Source of the DNA: Mesodorylaimus sp. YZB2_4
Taxonomy: Eukaryota > Nematoda > Enoplea > Dorylaimida > Dorylaimidae
Direction: 5' to 3'
Assembly (NCBI GenBank): GCA_030248295.1
Contig: JASANH010000938.1
Location: 2,108,001-2,172,000 of the forward strand
Length of the DNA stretch: 64,000 nucleotides
The translations under genes were made by a program, and so were the position numbers. Positions 48,785 to 59,915 of the stretch are shown piece by piece. The notes beneath the pieces were generated by a model, which was given only the letters and a program-made list of their open reading frames with translations, had not been told where the DNA came from and did no database searches. Numbering within the stretch: position 1 is the first letter of the stretch; the number at the start of each line of letters is the position of its first letter.

Positions 48785-51063
48785 ATGAAGATTCGTTGCG
48801 GATTTCCCATGACTTTCGTTTCTTGGCTTCCCGGACTGATCATTTTTGTATGTCTTTATCATGTGTCACTTTCCACCGATGGGTTCCCCGATCGTGTTTG
48901 GAGACAAGAGTGGTACAGGGGCATGCTCATCGACCACTTCTCTTACTACACCGATGCCGAAAACAATACGTTTTCCCTTCGTTATTTGGTAAACGATACT
49001 TGGTGGGATCCCAATGGCGGACCTATATTTCTCTACACTGGCAATGCAGGACCAATAGAAGATTTTGCACAATACACGGTCAGTGCATAGCTAGTGTATT
49101 TCGGGGTACAGGCAAGAGGTTCAGTATATGCGCAAGTCAGCTCGTGCGCGAGAAGGCTGTCAATGTGTTCAACTGCTGTCCTGATTTCAGGGTCTCATGT
49201 GGGATTGGGCTCCTGAATTCAGGGCAATGCTGGTATTTGCTGAGCACCGCTACTACGGCCAGTCTCTGCCCTATGGCAACGAATCATTTACTTCTAAGAA
49301 TTTGTCAAAATTGTCTGTCGATCAAGTTATAGCGGACTATACCCTACTTGTGGCTTGGCTAAAGAGCAATATATCTGGAGCTGCGACCAGTCCCGTTATC
49401 ACCTTTGGTGGCTCGTACGGTGGCATGCTCTCTGCTTGGATCCGTGTCAAACACCCAAACTTAGTTGACGGGTAAGACGGCTTGCAAAGTTCCCTCCAGT
49501 ATTTGCCACTCAAGTTGGCCTTTCATAGAGCTATCGCGTCTTCGGCCCCGGTCAGGTACTTGCCCAAGGGAGGCGCCCCGTGCCACTCGTTCGGGATGGG
49601 CACAGTGCGGACATTAGCCGAGGCTGTTCCAGGATGCGATAAAATGGCTGACATGGTTCGCACGGCGATCGTCGAAGTAGCCAAAACGGGTAAGCCTGGC
49701 ATGAGATGTATAACGTTAGGCTAATATGCAGTACATTACTTTTTAGAAGAAGGACGTCAATGGATGAATGACCTCTTCGATTTCTGCGACGACAACTTGC
49801 TGACCGAAGAAGGTTCAGCCTACTGGCTACGATTCATTGTGACTCAAACGTGGCCACTGTTCGCCGTATCGAACTACCCATATCCAACCGATTTCATCAA
49901 ACCCCTACCCGCCTGGCCTGCAAGGGAAATCTGTACCTACTTGACAAGCCCGAGTTCTGATGACAAGACTCTTCTTGTCAACGCTCACAAAGCTCTGTCC
50001 GTTTACTACAATTACACTGGTACCTTGAAATGTTTCCCAGCTGGAGTCCCCGCTGATGGACTAACTGATGACGAGTTCACCGCCTGGTCGTTTCAGGTAT
50101 GTCCGAAATATACAGCAAACAGTAGACATGGTTTATGTGTATAAGGTCTCTGGCTATCTTCAGGGCTGTACAGACTTGTTGTTTAACAACGACTGCAACA
50201 ATGGAAAAGACATCTTCAAGCCGTACATGTTCAACGTCGCTGATTATTCAGAGAACTGTTTCAAACGGTTCGAAATTCGACCGCGATGGGATTGGCTGAC
50301 TTTGAATTACGGCATCGACCGTATTCGTTCGGCGTCTAACATCATATTCACGTGAGTGAAATGCAGGATCATACTGTATCAGAGGTCTTTCCGCCTGCTG
50401 CATAAAGAGGTCCCACCCTGTTCAGGTAGTCACAGAGTACATATTGCTCAGTCTTGGGAATGTGACGAATTTATTGCTCACACCAGCTTTTGCTACTGTT
50501 TTAGAAGTGGGCGCATGGACCCGTGGGATGCAGGCTCAATAGACGAGGAATCGTTAAGAGGAGCTGATCCCTCTTTGGTAGCGATTAATATTCGCGAAGG
50601 TGCTCACCACTATGACCTGATGGGCAGTCATCCTCAAGACACCCAAGAAATTATCGATGTCAGAAATCGCATGAAGGCCATTACACACGGATGGGTGCAG
50701 GCGGTGGCCGCAAGAGCACCCCACGCCAATGCCCCAGTCTTAGTTGTAGGTACCGTTCCGCCTCCAGAAGTTGGACAAGCACTTGGCAATTTGTCAACAC
50801 CAGACCCACTCGAATTTCACAGACTGGGACCGCCTGAGATTGCGGGACTCGCAGATAATGTGACTATATCTAATTCAACAGAAGATACTGGAACTGAAAC
50901 TGCTCCTCTCCCGGCAGCCACCACAGAATCACTTGCGGTGACGAACTGGGGCGCCACAGCTGCGCCTGAAACTGCTGCCGCCAAAGCACCGCTTGTTAAG
51001 AGTGAAGCTGAACAGATTCCGCAGACAGTCCCCTCCACTTCTCCAAAAACTGAGGTACTGTAG
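48785..51063 (+). CDS. Lysosomal Pro-X carboxypeptidase-like serine protease (S28)
   Basis: Six exons: 48785-49078, 49191-49471, 49529-49689, 49747-50096, 50164-50351 and 50505-51063; 610 aa. A signal peptide or anchor (residues 9-30, FVSWLPGLIIFVCLYHVSLS) is followed by the S28 domain. Oxyanion and substrate motifs GGPIFLYTGNAG and AEHRYYGQSLPYG, nucleophile Ser173 in GGSYGG, Asp430 in MDPWD, and His459/460 in EGAHHYDL complete the triad. The pattern fits PRCP and its sister DPP7, enzymes that cleave after proline in lysosomes or secretions; YNYTGTLKC and PLPAWP favour PRCP. A Pro/Ala/Thr-rich tail of about 110 residues after the protease domain is not usual for the family. TTTCAG 12 nt before the ATG indicates a leader splice. 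Confidence 0.93.
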
Positions 51064-52975
51064 GTGTCGTGTTTGACACCTGATACAGCAGGCGCACAGG
51101 ACAAATACATGAAAAAGTTCACTTTTAGGGTGCAATTCCTTACAAACACTGACGTCCGCATTGCCCTGGGATGTGCGCCATACGAAAGACCTCTTGTGGA
51201 GATCTATACCCTTGTCCGCGATTCGGTTAGTAACAGGAGTGTCTGTACTGCTAGCTAACACTCTTGGTAGATTCGTGGCGTTTATGCAATTCATGCTATT
51301 GGCCTCGTTTTATCGCCTCTTTGAAGGCGGGTAAATGCCTACTTCCTGTCATGCATCTCAACCCCTGCCAACCTGATGATAGTCAAAGCAGGCGTAATTT
51401 GGTCATTGAGTCGTTTTCACCTGGACGCAGTGACGCAGAGTTTCACTTTCACTGTACTTGCAAAAATGAAAGCGATTGCAAACTGGTACTTGCACTCCGT
51501 AAAATTAATTTCAACTCTGCCCCTGCCGTATCTCATCACGTTCGCTTTGAGGAGTGCGAAAAAGATGGAACGAAAATAGCGGGGCAATTGAGGGGGACTA
51601 GAAAACGACCACTAGTTTCAATATCGTTTGAACGCACCTCGCCCTGACGTGCGACAGAAACTGAAAATGAGTGGTTCAATCAATGTGAATCTCGAAAAGT
51701 ACGCTACTCTTCCTTGAATTTGTTTTCTTGTCGTCGCTGCGTAAAGCCGTCTTACATATATTTGGTTTTTATAGAACTGTTTTTTGGATGAATAGCACTG
51801 ATTTCTTAAAAAAATTGCTTTCTTGAATGATTCTTATATTGGTATGACGGGTGTAAACTGTGCAGTATCCGCAAGAACGCTTTTGCTATTTTGCAGGTAT
51901 AGTAAGCTGGAAAAATTGGCTGTCAACTGTTGCTGACTTCACTGTCCGCCGACGCAGTCGCATGTGGTGTCATGTGTTCGGACAATGTGAAATTTTTAAG
52001 CGTAAGCGGATGGCAAAGTAAGACCTCCGGCGAACCGGCCTAGGCCCACGATCAGTAGACATACTGTATGGCACCCGCTTTTTCCCAATCGCCTGAGTGA
52101 CCCTCCTTCCAGAACAGTTCGGCATAGCGAAAAAAGTGCTATTGAATTTAATTAACACTGGGTTCCATTTTATCAAGGCACAGCCTAAGTATTTGTTTTT
52201 GTTTTCAGAAGCGGCAAACTGAACCAGTGGTCAGACAGCTGCTTGGCTCAAGAATCGTTGAAGGATGCTGGCCGTCGCTGGCAGTCATCAGTATCCCGAC
52301 TGCAGCTCCTCATTAGATCTTCGGCCTAGCAATCCGTTGGATACACCAGAGACTATCGGAGCAGGGATCAAATGAAAGAGATCATAGAGGAATGGATCGA
52401 AGCTGAAAATTCCAAATTAGGTTGGAATGGCTGGCTATACAACCGAAACCGTCTACTAAAGTGATTTTCTTATTCTGATCAAAGTTTGACATACCGAGCT
52501 CGTACTTTATAGGGTGCAATAATGGCGTATCACAAAGTGATTTAAAACTAATACAATCATGTGCTAGACAGGCCTTCAATGACCCATGGGCCTAATTATT
52601 ATGCATTGATCGTTGTTTGCAGGTGCTTGGGTGCTGTATCTGGAAAGTGTGTGATCATGTATGTGCAGTAACTTTAGTATTTTGTTGTGAATTTTTTAAT
52701 CGAATGTAAACACGAGAACTACAATAACCGACTAAAGCGACTCAGTCTATCACTTTATCGGTTTTGTTATCTTCATTAGTATTTCTGTTTCCGTGGTTCT
52801 GAGAAACCACCTAAGATAAGCCATTTGTCAAAAAAACCTGGCACCAGACCAGAAAGGCCATTATTTCCTGTTTGATCTCACCGCCTATGCTTCAGAAAAA
52901 CTCTATATACATCCTAACTGGTCGGACAAATCAATAAAGCCTATTGTTCCCCAAACCAAAAAACCCATCCGCACA
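51064..52975. other. Intergenic, nothing recognised
   Basis: A plus-strand frame at 51264-51647 (127 codons) lies 200 bp after the protease stop. It has no motif and I do not call it. The rest is A/T-rich without structure that I can support. Confidence 0.3.
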
Positions 52976-53218
52976 TTAGCAACTGCATGCACTGGCTGAC
53001 AACATAGCCAGCCTCGACGAAGCTCTATATACCCTGCTCAGTATCAACCCCATTTCGTCCAAGAAAAATGTATAAAGTTCTATCGGCAGCCCATCACTGC
53101 CAGGTGACTTTTTCCCTTGAAAAGAGCGCATGGCAGCCTTCACCTCGTCTTCCCCAATCTCCTCTCCAAAATCCTCTCTGTCTGCCTCATTCGCCACCCC
53201 ATATGGAGGCTGGTTCAA
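52976..53218 (-). mobile_element. Non-LTR retrotransposon reverse transcriptase fragment
   Basis: The minus frame contains IGEDEVKAAMRSFQGKKSPG followed by SDGLPIELYTFFLDEMG, the opening block of L1-type reverse transcriptases (the KSPGPDG region). Only about 60 residues remain; the rest of the polymerase is missing, so it is a dead 5'/3'-truncated scrap. Confidence 0.75.
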
Positions 53219-53965
53219 AAACTCCTTTCCTGCTCTTACATCAGTTTCGAAAAAGAGAAATTACACTTTATCTCAAAGATTTTATGGTCAGATAGACCCC
53301 TATTTGTAAGTTTGTGTTGTGCGTAAGAAATCCCCACATTTTTAGTTGCGTATATTCGTGTTAGTATACTCTTGAGCTCGCTGCCGTCTATTTTTATTCG
53401 TGCGTAACTGGGGAAATGACTTATACAAAAACAGGAATTGCATAAATTGCATCAGACTAAAAGATAGCAACAAATCATTATGGGCTGACACAGATGGAAA
53501 GATCTAATCGTACTTTAAGTTTAGTGATAAAGGGTTTATTTGTCGAAGAATCGCAACGGTGCAGTGATGTACCCGCCTTTCGACCCCTTCCAACCCCATT
53601 CTCGAACAGGAATCGGATTCATGGCAAGATGAATTCTCTGCTGCGAAGCTGATTGGGAGTGCTTCAAGCGCAAGGACCGACCGACGAGCATGCAGTCTAT
53701 CCCGTAGCCTGAACAAATACTACTCGCGATATCAGGGTGAGCAGGTATAAGCTAGGCACTTTCCAATTGATTTGCCCTTCAATTTGAACGGTTACATCAA
53801 AGAAGAATCAGCCAAAGATGCGCATGCCCTGAGTGCAGCTGGTGCTGGGGACAATCAAGATAATGCCGAGTCCATTCATCGGCGTGTGTAAATTGTCTGA
53901 AGTTCTGATCGGCTGAGTTTAAAACCCCGTCTCAGCGCTACAGTGCTATCGTTAAAGCTCTGAAA

Positions 53966-55122
53966 ATGGTAAAGTCGCTAACGCTAGTTTTTTTCTTGCA
54001 TCAACTCACATCAGTCTTACCTGGAGGTAAGTCAAAAGGGGAAGGGGGGTAGTTTAGTTGGCAGTCTTAATTCTGTAATGTTTTAGGCGGTGTACACGAC
54101 TGGGGTTATATAAAGTCGTATGGTAACTTCAAACCAGATCAATGGTCAGTATGGCCCGCGATCATGTGCACACATTAGTACAGATAAGTTCCCGCATTTA
54201 GGCACCTGCGCTACCCGAAATGTGGTGGAAAGAAGCAGTCGCCTATCAATATCAAGGACTCTTTGTTTCAATCTGACCCCAGTCTAGGACCATTGGAATT
54301 CGTCAGCTACGACCAGCCGCTGACTGATCTGGTCATGCTGAATGATGGTCATACACGTAAGTTCTCGAAGAGGGCTTATATTATGCTGCATTCGAACAGC
54401 TTCGCCGTCTGTCTTCGTCTCAGTGAAAGTCAACATCCCAGACAAGTATGATTTACAAGTTAAGAGCACCAGCCTGCCAGCACCGTATAAGCTGTCCCAG
54501 TTCCACTTCCACTGGCCCTCAGAGCACTTAGTCAATGGACGACACTTTCCCCTGGAATTGCATCTGGTCCATGTCAACACCGCCATGCCCGCTAGCGAGG
54601 CTTTGACCAAACCGGCTGGACTCGTGGTCGTGGCTGTCATGTACGACTTCACTACTGATTCTAATGAGGTGAGCGATACTATGCAATGGCTCGGGACGAA
54701 CATGGACGCAACGGAAACTGAAGGTGAGCAGTTGACGAAAACGGGCATGCCATGCAATGTGACCCCTTTTAGGCAAAAATATTACCTTACAAACCGCTCT
54801 GACTTTGGGCAATCTGCTTCCGCCAAAACGGTCCAGCTACATAAGATACAGTGGCTCACTAACCACACCACCCTGTTCCGAGGTGATCGAGTTCCATATC
54901 CTAACGCATACAGTCCTTATCACAAGGAACGACGTAAGACGAAACTGCTCCTTATTTTTTTATCAGCTTAAGAATAGCCCCTTTCAGCTGAATCGCTTCC
55001 GCTCTTTGCGTCACGAATCGCAGATAGGGAAGAACAAGGCAGTGGAGGTGTCTATTCAACGCAATGCCCGTCCCATACAGCCACTCAATGGAAGGAAGCT
55101 AAGGTTGTTCAGAGATTTCTGA
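53966..55122 (+). CDS. Secreted alpha-carbonic anhydrase
   Basis: Six exons: 53966-54026, 54087-54144, 54202-54356, 54424-54723, 54773-54933 and 54967-55122; 296 aa. Residues 1-20 form a signal peptide (SLTLVFFLHQLTSVLPG). The enzyme interconverts CO2 and bicarbonate. Zinc ligands His119 and His121 (QFHFHWPSEH) and His138 (LELHLVHVN) are present, with the proton-shuttle His90 in NDGHT and the Thr of SLTTPPCSE. Cys47 and the Cys in TTPPCSE can form the disulfide typical of secreted forms. Length and motif order fit an active extracellular isozyme. All junctions close in frame; the last acceptor is ATCAG before LKNSPFQLNRF. An unusually basic C-terminus follows. Confidence 0.95.
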
Positions 55123-55379
55123 CAGGACTGATGAAGACGGGTGATATCCTGACTGCCAGGTACAGCCTGTTGCTGGACACAACGAGCTTATAATGATGCC
55201 AAGTAATATACAACGTGACACGATTATGATTTTGGAAGAAAGAAATACTCTACCAGGCGCAAAAAATCACAGGCTCGAAGTTTAACACTTCCGTCGTTTA
55301 GTCGGCATGGTTGTCGAAACTCGACACTGGCTGAAGCAAGCGCCCTTCCCCCCCCCCCCCCCTTCCCCCCCAGGTTTGA

Positions 55380-55768
55380 CTCGCTATGACCCAAGGGCTT
55401 TAAGGTATTTTTCTAAAATTTATTCGAGGTGTTCATTGGAAGGAGTTCGTATTATTTTGATGGAGCGATTGCCACACCACTCGGCTAGGGGTAGCCCTAT
55501 CAAGGAAAAAATGCTCAAATCGCGCCTACGATGGACGATGGTATGGACACATGGTCTGAAGTGCCAAAGACTCAATAGCCAAGACAGCCATGCCGGTCGA
55601 CCCTGTAAGCCGCCGCCCCAAGGTCGACCAAAGAAAAGGTGGACGGACAGAATCAAGGAAGACCTCAAGAGTGTCGTGCATCCCCAGAAGACCACCTTGG
55701 ACAAACTAAAATGGAGACGTCTTTGTCGAAGAGCAAACCCTGCAACAGCAGGAACAAGGCCAGGATGA
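55380..55768 (+). mobile_element. 3' end of a non-LTR retrotransposon ORF2
   Basis: The frame shows SRLRWTMVWTHGL, GRPKKRWTDRIKEDL and WRRLCRRANPATAGTRPG before a stop, the well-known C-terminal pattern of LINE ORF2 proteins. A poly-C tract at about 55349-55372 marks the left border of recognisable similarity. No polymerase core remains. It lies just after the carbonic anhydrase gene. Confidence 0.8.
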
Positions 55769-56043
55769 AGAAGATCGATAAGTACCTACGCGCGCAGTGG
55801 AACAATAAAGGGTAGAATTACAGTAGAGGCAGAGTATAAAATCAATCGAGCGCCATTTTTAAGAGGAGGCGTAAAAGACAGCGACTAGCACCAACTCAAA
55901 AGTCAGAGACAGGCAATAAGACATTTCAGTCAGACGAGAGCGATTCTGACAATAATACCTAAACAAAATGCCCGTGATGACGTTGCCTCAGGGTCTTTTG
56001 TCATGCGTGGCAAAATCATAAAAATAAAACGTGAAGAAGGTGA
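55769..56043. other. Spacer after the retrotransposon scrap
   Basis: Less than 300 bp, A-rich. Contains nothing recognised apart from the 3' UTR of the gene at 56044. Confidence 0.3.
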
Positions 56044-56710
56044 TCACGCGAACCTGGTTTGACTAAAAATAAAGAACGCCATGTATACGCCAGAAAAGAT
56101 GATCTGCAGTATCACAACTCCCAAAAAGATGTTCATGTGGTCCGTGATGGTGAAGGAGCGAGTGTATTGGACCAGTGGCTCCAGATTTCGTCCGCCAGTG
56201 GTCGTTTGTCTGACCGCTAACAGCAGGATGGATCCACGACTGATGCCATAGTCTCGCACAGTTTTGTCATCCCGCAGTTCATCATTTCCTGAAAAATCAG
56301 GTCCTTGGACTGTGAAGACCCCGTGGCGAAAGTGCACGCAAATATAGAGGAAATATTCGGCGGGCGCAAAAACTCTTCTTCTGCCCCTCATCGTCAGTCA
56401 CTTACTTTCGAAGAACAGATGCAAATGTTCTTCCGGCGATCGAATCTTTGTTGCGATCTTTTTCTTTAACTGGTCGATAGTCTCGTTTGATCCGCAGAAG
56501 ACGCTAATTTTTTGGCCCAATTTTGTATTGCTGACAAGAATTTCAAATTCCTGATTGTTACGCCGATTTAAAAAATCCCCATTGTTCACTGATTCCTTTT
56601 CAACGCCGAACGTCTCGTTTCGTTCTGAGATCTAGAAAATAAAGCCCTTAACACAGTACAGTAAATTAGAAGATACATTAAAGCCTCACCTGATGTTTCT
56701 TCTTTGACAT
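56044..56710 (-). CDS. Ubiquitin-like domain protein with C-terminal membrane helix
   Basis: Three exons, 56710-56690, 56631-56406 and 56288-56044; 163 aa. After a short charged start comes a ubiquitin-fold domain (about residues 29-113). It has strand EFEILVSN, strand KISVFCGS, helix TIDQLKKKIATKI, then LHLFFE, and KTVRDYGISRGSILLLAVR, which copies the ubiquitin pattern of 'TLxDYNIxxxSTLHLVLR'. There is no C-terminal Gly-Gly. A single hydrophobic helix near the C-terminus (IFLGVVILQIIFSGVYMAFF) makes it a tail-anchored protein. Tail-anchored UBL proteins act in ER degradation or as adaptors; the exact orthologue is not clear. Exon 1 encodes only seven residues. Confidence 0.75.
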
Positions 56711-57134
56711 TACTGATCAGAAGGAAATTCTATAAATTTTACTTAAACTCGAAGAGTCGCGCTGTCGAGTGTGCAGAACTCCTCGAGGTCACATGCTGCG
56801 ATCGAACGTACTCGCTCCTGACTACGAGGGAGGACGAATATTGCATAAAGGCATGGGAGGGGCAAATCTAGTTTTGTCCGCAGTGCGTGCCATGTACGGT
56901 CGTCCACCACGCATAGTTTAGATGACGTGACCAAAGTAACTAGCGTGCACTGCAAGAGAAATGACCCCGCTTTCGAGAATTACAAACAAGCTCAGACTCT
57001 TTGACACACGGGTAAATAATTTCTTGAGCAAATCATGGCAGGCAAATAATCGAGGGAGCCAAAGCACAGAACTACTACTTATCTAGTGTTATCAGCTACA
57101 TCATCATCGGAATCTGACACAAAGAGACAACCAC

Positions 57135-57735
57135 CTAAGCTTCTTTCGGCTCCGATGCGGCCACTGCAGGAGACGGAGACGGAGACGGAGGGGCAGCATC
57201 GGGCGTCTTTGGTGGTTCCTCGATATCCTTATTCGATTTGTCACCCCGATATAGAGGGCAGCACGGCGTGAAGTAGCATACGAGGCACGAAACTGCACCT
57301 GTCTGAAAACGAGAAGTCAACCGACTGTGAGTGGTGCGGACCCACCCGAGGTAAAGAGATAAGCAGTGAAGCGTACCACCATGAGACAAGCACAGATAAT
57401 TGCAATTATCATGCCAGCAAGTTTCCCTTTGTGATAATTGCAGCAAGAAACCGTGACAGTCGGATTTTGTGTCTCCTCGCACTCGTACAACCATCCTTCG
57501 CAAAAATGTTCTAAAAGCACTCAAATATTATCGAAAATTATAATCTGTATAAATAAAGAAAACGCACTGCAAGTTTCCTCCTGGTCGTAGCAATCACTTG
57601 ACACGTATCGCACTGACAACAAACGACTTGATCTACACAGCTGTGAGAAGGGGTAGGAGTAGGTGAATGCTTACCTGACACGATGCCCAACAGCAAAGCT
57701 ATTCCAAACTGGCGGTTGAACCACTCCTTTGGCAT
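57135..57735 (-). CDS. Small Cys-rich single-pass membrane protein
   Basis: Best model: 57735-57682, 57640-57568, 57510-57377 and 57302-57135, about 142 aa. A signal peptide (FGIALLLGI) precedes an extracellular Cys-rich module with CYDQEETC, HFCEGWLYECEET and VSCCNYH. A membrane helix follows (GMIIAIICACLMV), then a Cys-rich juxtamembrane segment (CLVCYFTPCCPLYR) and a Pro/Ser-rich tail with repeated SP. The Cys-rich plus palmitoylatable CC design resembles Shisa/CYYR-type proteins, but I cannot assign a family. The exon 1 donor is uncertain: the strong GTAAGC site at 57674 leads to a stop, so a weaker GTGTCA donor at 57681 was used to keep frame. Confidence 0.55.
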
Positions 57736-59915
57736 TCTGCAACAGCAGCTCACAATCCGACCGTCAACCAATAAGGCCTCTTTCTTTGCATTTATTCGGA
57801 AAACAACTGGCTGCTTGCTTTACACTCTGCCTGTGTGCTGCATGGAATAGGCAGGGGACATCACAATTCCGACCCTTGACTATTCCCTTGTCGAGGAGGT
57901 GCTCAGGATTAGGAGGCCATGGAGTCTCGCCACTGCGACCAGATTAGGCTTTTATCTGTTCTTGCCTCGCGCCTTCGGTGAGTGGCCACTTTCGAAATTT
58001 CGGTTTAGCTCGTTAAGGAGGCAGACGAGCACTCATCAAGCTTGTCAGGGCCATAGTAGAACTCGCCTTCGGCTGCGCTTGGTCTTATTGCTAGTTTTCT
58101 CAGGCCGCCCAACGGTGAGAGCGGCGCAAGAAGTGTAACGCGAAGATACAGTATCTTATCTGCGCCTTGTTTGGTACTGGTTCAGGTAGCTGCTGGTCTG
58201 CCTCTCCTATTTATGGATCTCTTTTCGGTTTCTGCACGGCCTATGGTTCAGTCCTAGGGGAAAAACCTGCTCTGGCCTGTCCGATTTTATCATTTATCAT
58301 TAGCGGCTTTGTTATTTTTAAACTTCCTAATTATGACCGCAAAAACCGGCTTCTCAAGAGTCACTAGTCTTTTCGGCAAGATCGAGGACGCTCGATTCGA
58401 AATTCCCGCTAAAAATTTTGTCAGCCTCTGGTCTGGAGCTTGTGAGGGCCAAGTCGGGCATGGTACAGAGAAATAGTTTGAATTTACCCTAATACTTTAA
58501 ACTCAAATTATTTCCGCATCATCAATTGATTTTGCTCATTGTCAGCAGGCATATTAAGTTTGACGCCTTTCTGAACGCACAGCAACAAAAAAGGACGAAC
58601 ATGTAGAGGCTCTACAGTACACCAACTTTGCGAGACACACCCGTGTGGAATCCAGGCAACCTATTCCACCTGGATCCGTATGGGTTCCATCTCCGACCAT
58701 ATGAAAGCCGCGTGATTTGGCCTGCATCGACGTGGATGATGTGGAAATGAGCTAACGTTATTACACCTGAAATCCACGTGAATCTGGGTGGGGTGAAATT
58801 GGGACGAGCAATCTGCGAATGCATTGATCTGATGCCTGCATTTTGGCTTGACCGCCCTCACTTTTGCGGCTCACTGTCATTACATTGCCTTGTATGATCG
58901 CGTATTCCTTGTGGTCAGGAAATGACCATACAATGAATGCAGTGATTGAGGTGCAAAGGCCATTTGAATGTGAGGATATGTCGTTACGGCAGGAGGTCTC
59001 CATATACGAGTATACGACGCACGTGTAAAGATAGGGCTCTTTCCTATAGAGCTTGATCAGATGTCCAGCCCAATTTTATCTTGTCTAATCTTCTTATTCA
59101 TGTTGTGTGTACATGCCCAACAAAAAGACTTTGTGTATTGTCCTGTTCATGGAAAAACTCACTTTCGTAATGGAAAAATATCTTAATTACAAATTTTCTA
59201 ACAAAAATAAATAACAAATTCTTAGGGTTTTAGGAATCAAGAAGATTCAGGTCGGGTTCGAGTCTGAATTTTGAAAAATTAAAAAGTGAATTAGGCTATT
59301 TTGTTACAACTTTGCTCGGACCTGGAAAATTAGGAGTCTATTTGTTCTCTAGTGCCATTTTCCAATGGTCTCCATGCACGAATGAGGAAGTCATTGCTTA
59401 AGTCAAAATCAATCGCCAGAGGGGTTCCATTCAGCAGACAAACAAGAATTTGTGTGTCAAAACTTTGCAGCATAAATTGGCATATATGGGTCGAACCTGT
59501 CAGAAAGCGTGTCAAAGGTGTTTTCTGATGCAATTCCCACCCAAGTTACCCCCAAATATAGTTTTCATCCACTTGTTTAGAGTCACGCGTATTACAGTCC
59601 TGGGAACGAGAGACAAAGTAATTAGACAAATTAGTTTCCGTAAAGGCTGAAAATAGGCTATGTAACGGAGTCTATGTTGATTCGTGCCCCTAATTTAGGA
59701 AGCGAAAAGGTAAGTCGTCGAGTTGTGTATTCATTTTCATATTGACCGATAGAATTAGTTACACTGAGCCATCCCTGAATTCCCTACGTATTTAGCAACT
59801 GCCTCGTCCCGAGGCTTAAAAAGGCGAAGGATTCGGGATTGGGTAAGCCAGCACAGAGGAGAAGTTATTGTCCGTCACAAAAGCACATGGCCGCTTTTTA
59901 TAAGGAGATAGGGAA
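57736..59915. other. Intergenic, nothing recognised
   Basis: About 2.2 kb. Plus frames around 57729-58138 are GC-rich and Arg-rich without motifs. An A/T-rich part lies at 59040-59300. Confidence 0.35.

Noticed and set aside
59240..59262. tRNA B-box-like GGTTCGAGTCT
   Set aside because: No A box or acceptor stem could be folded around it.
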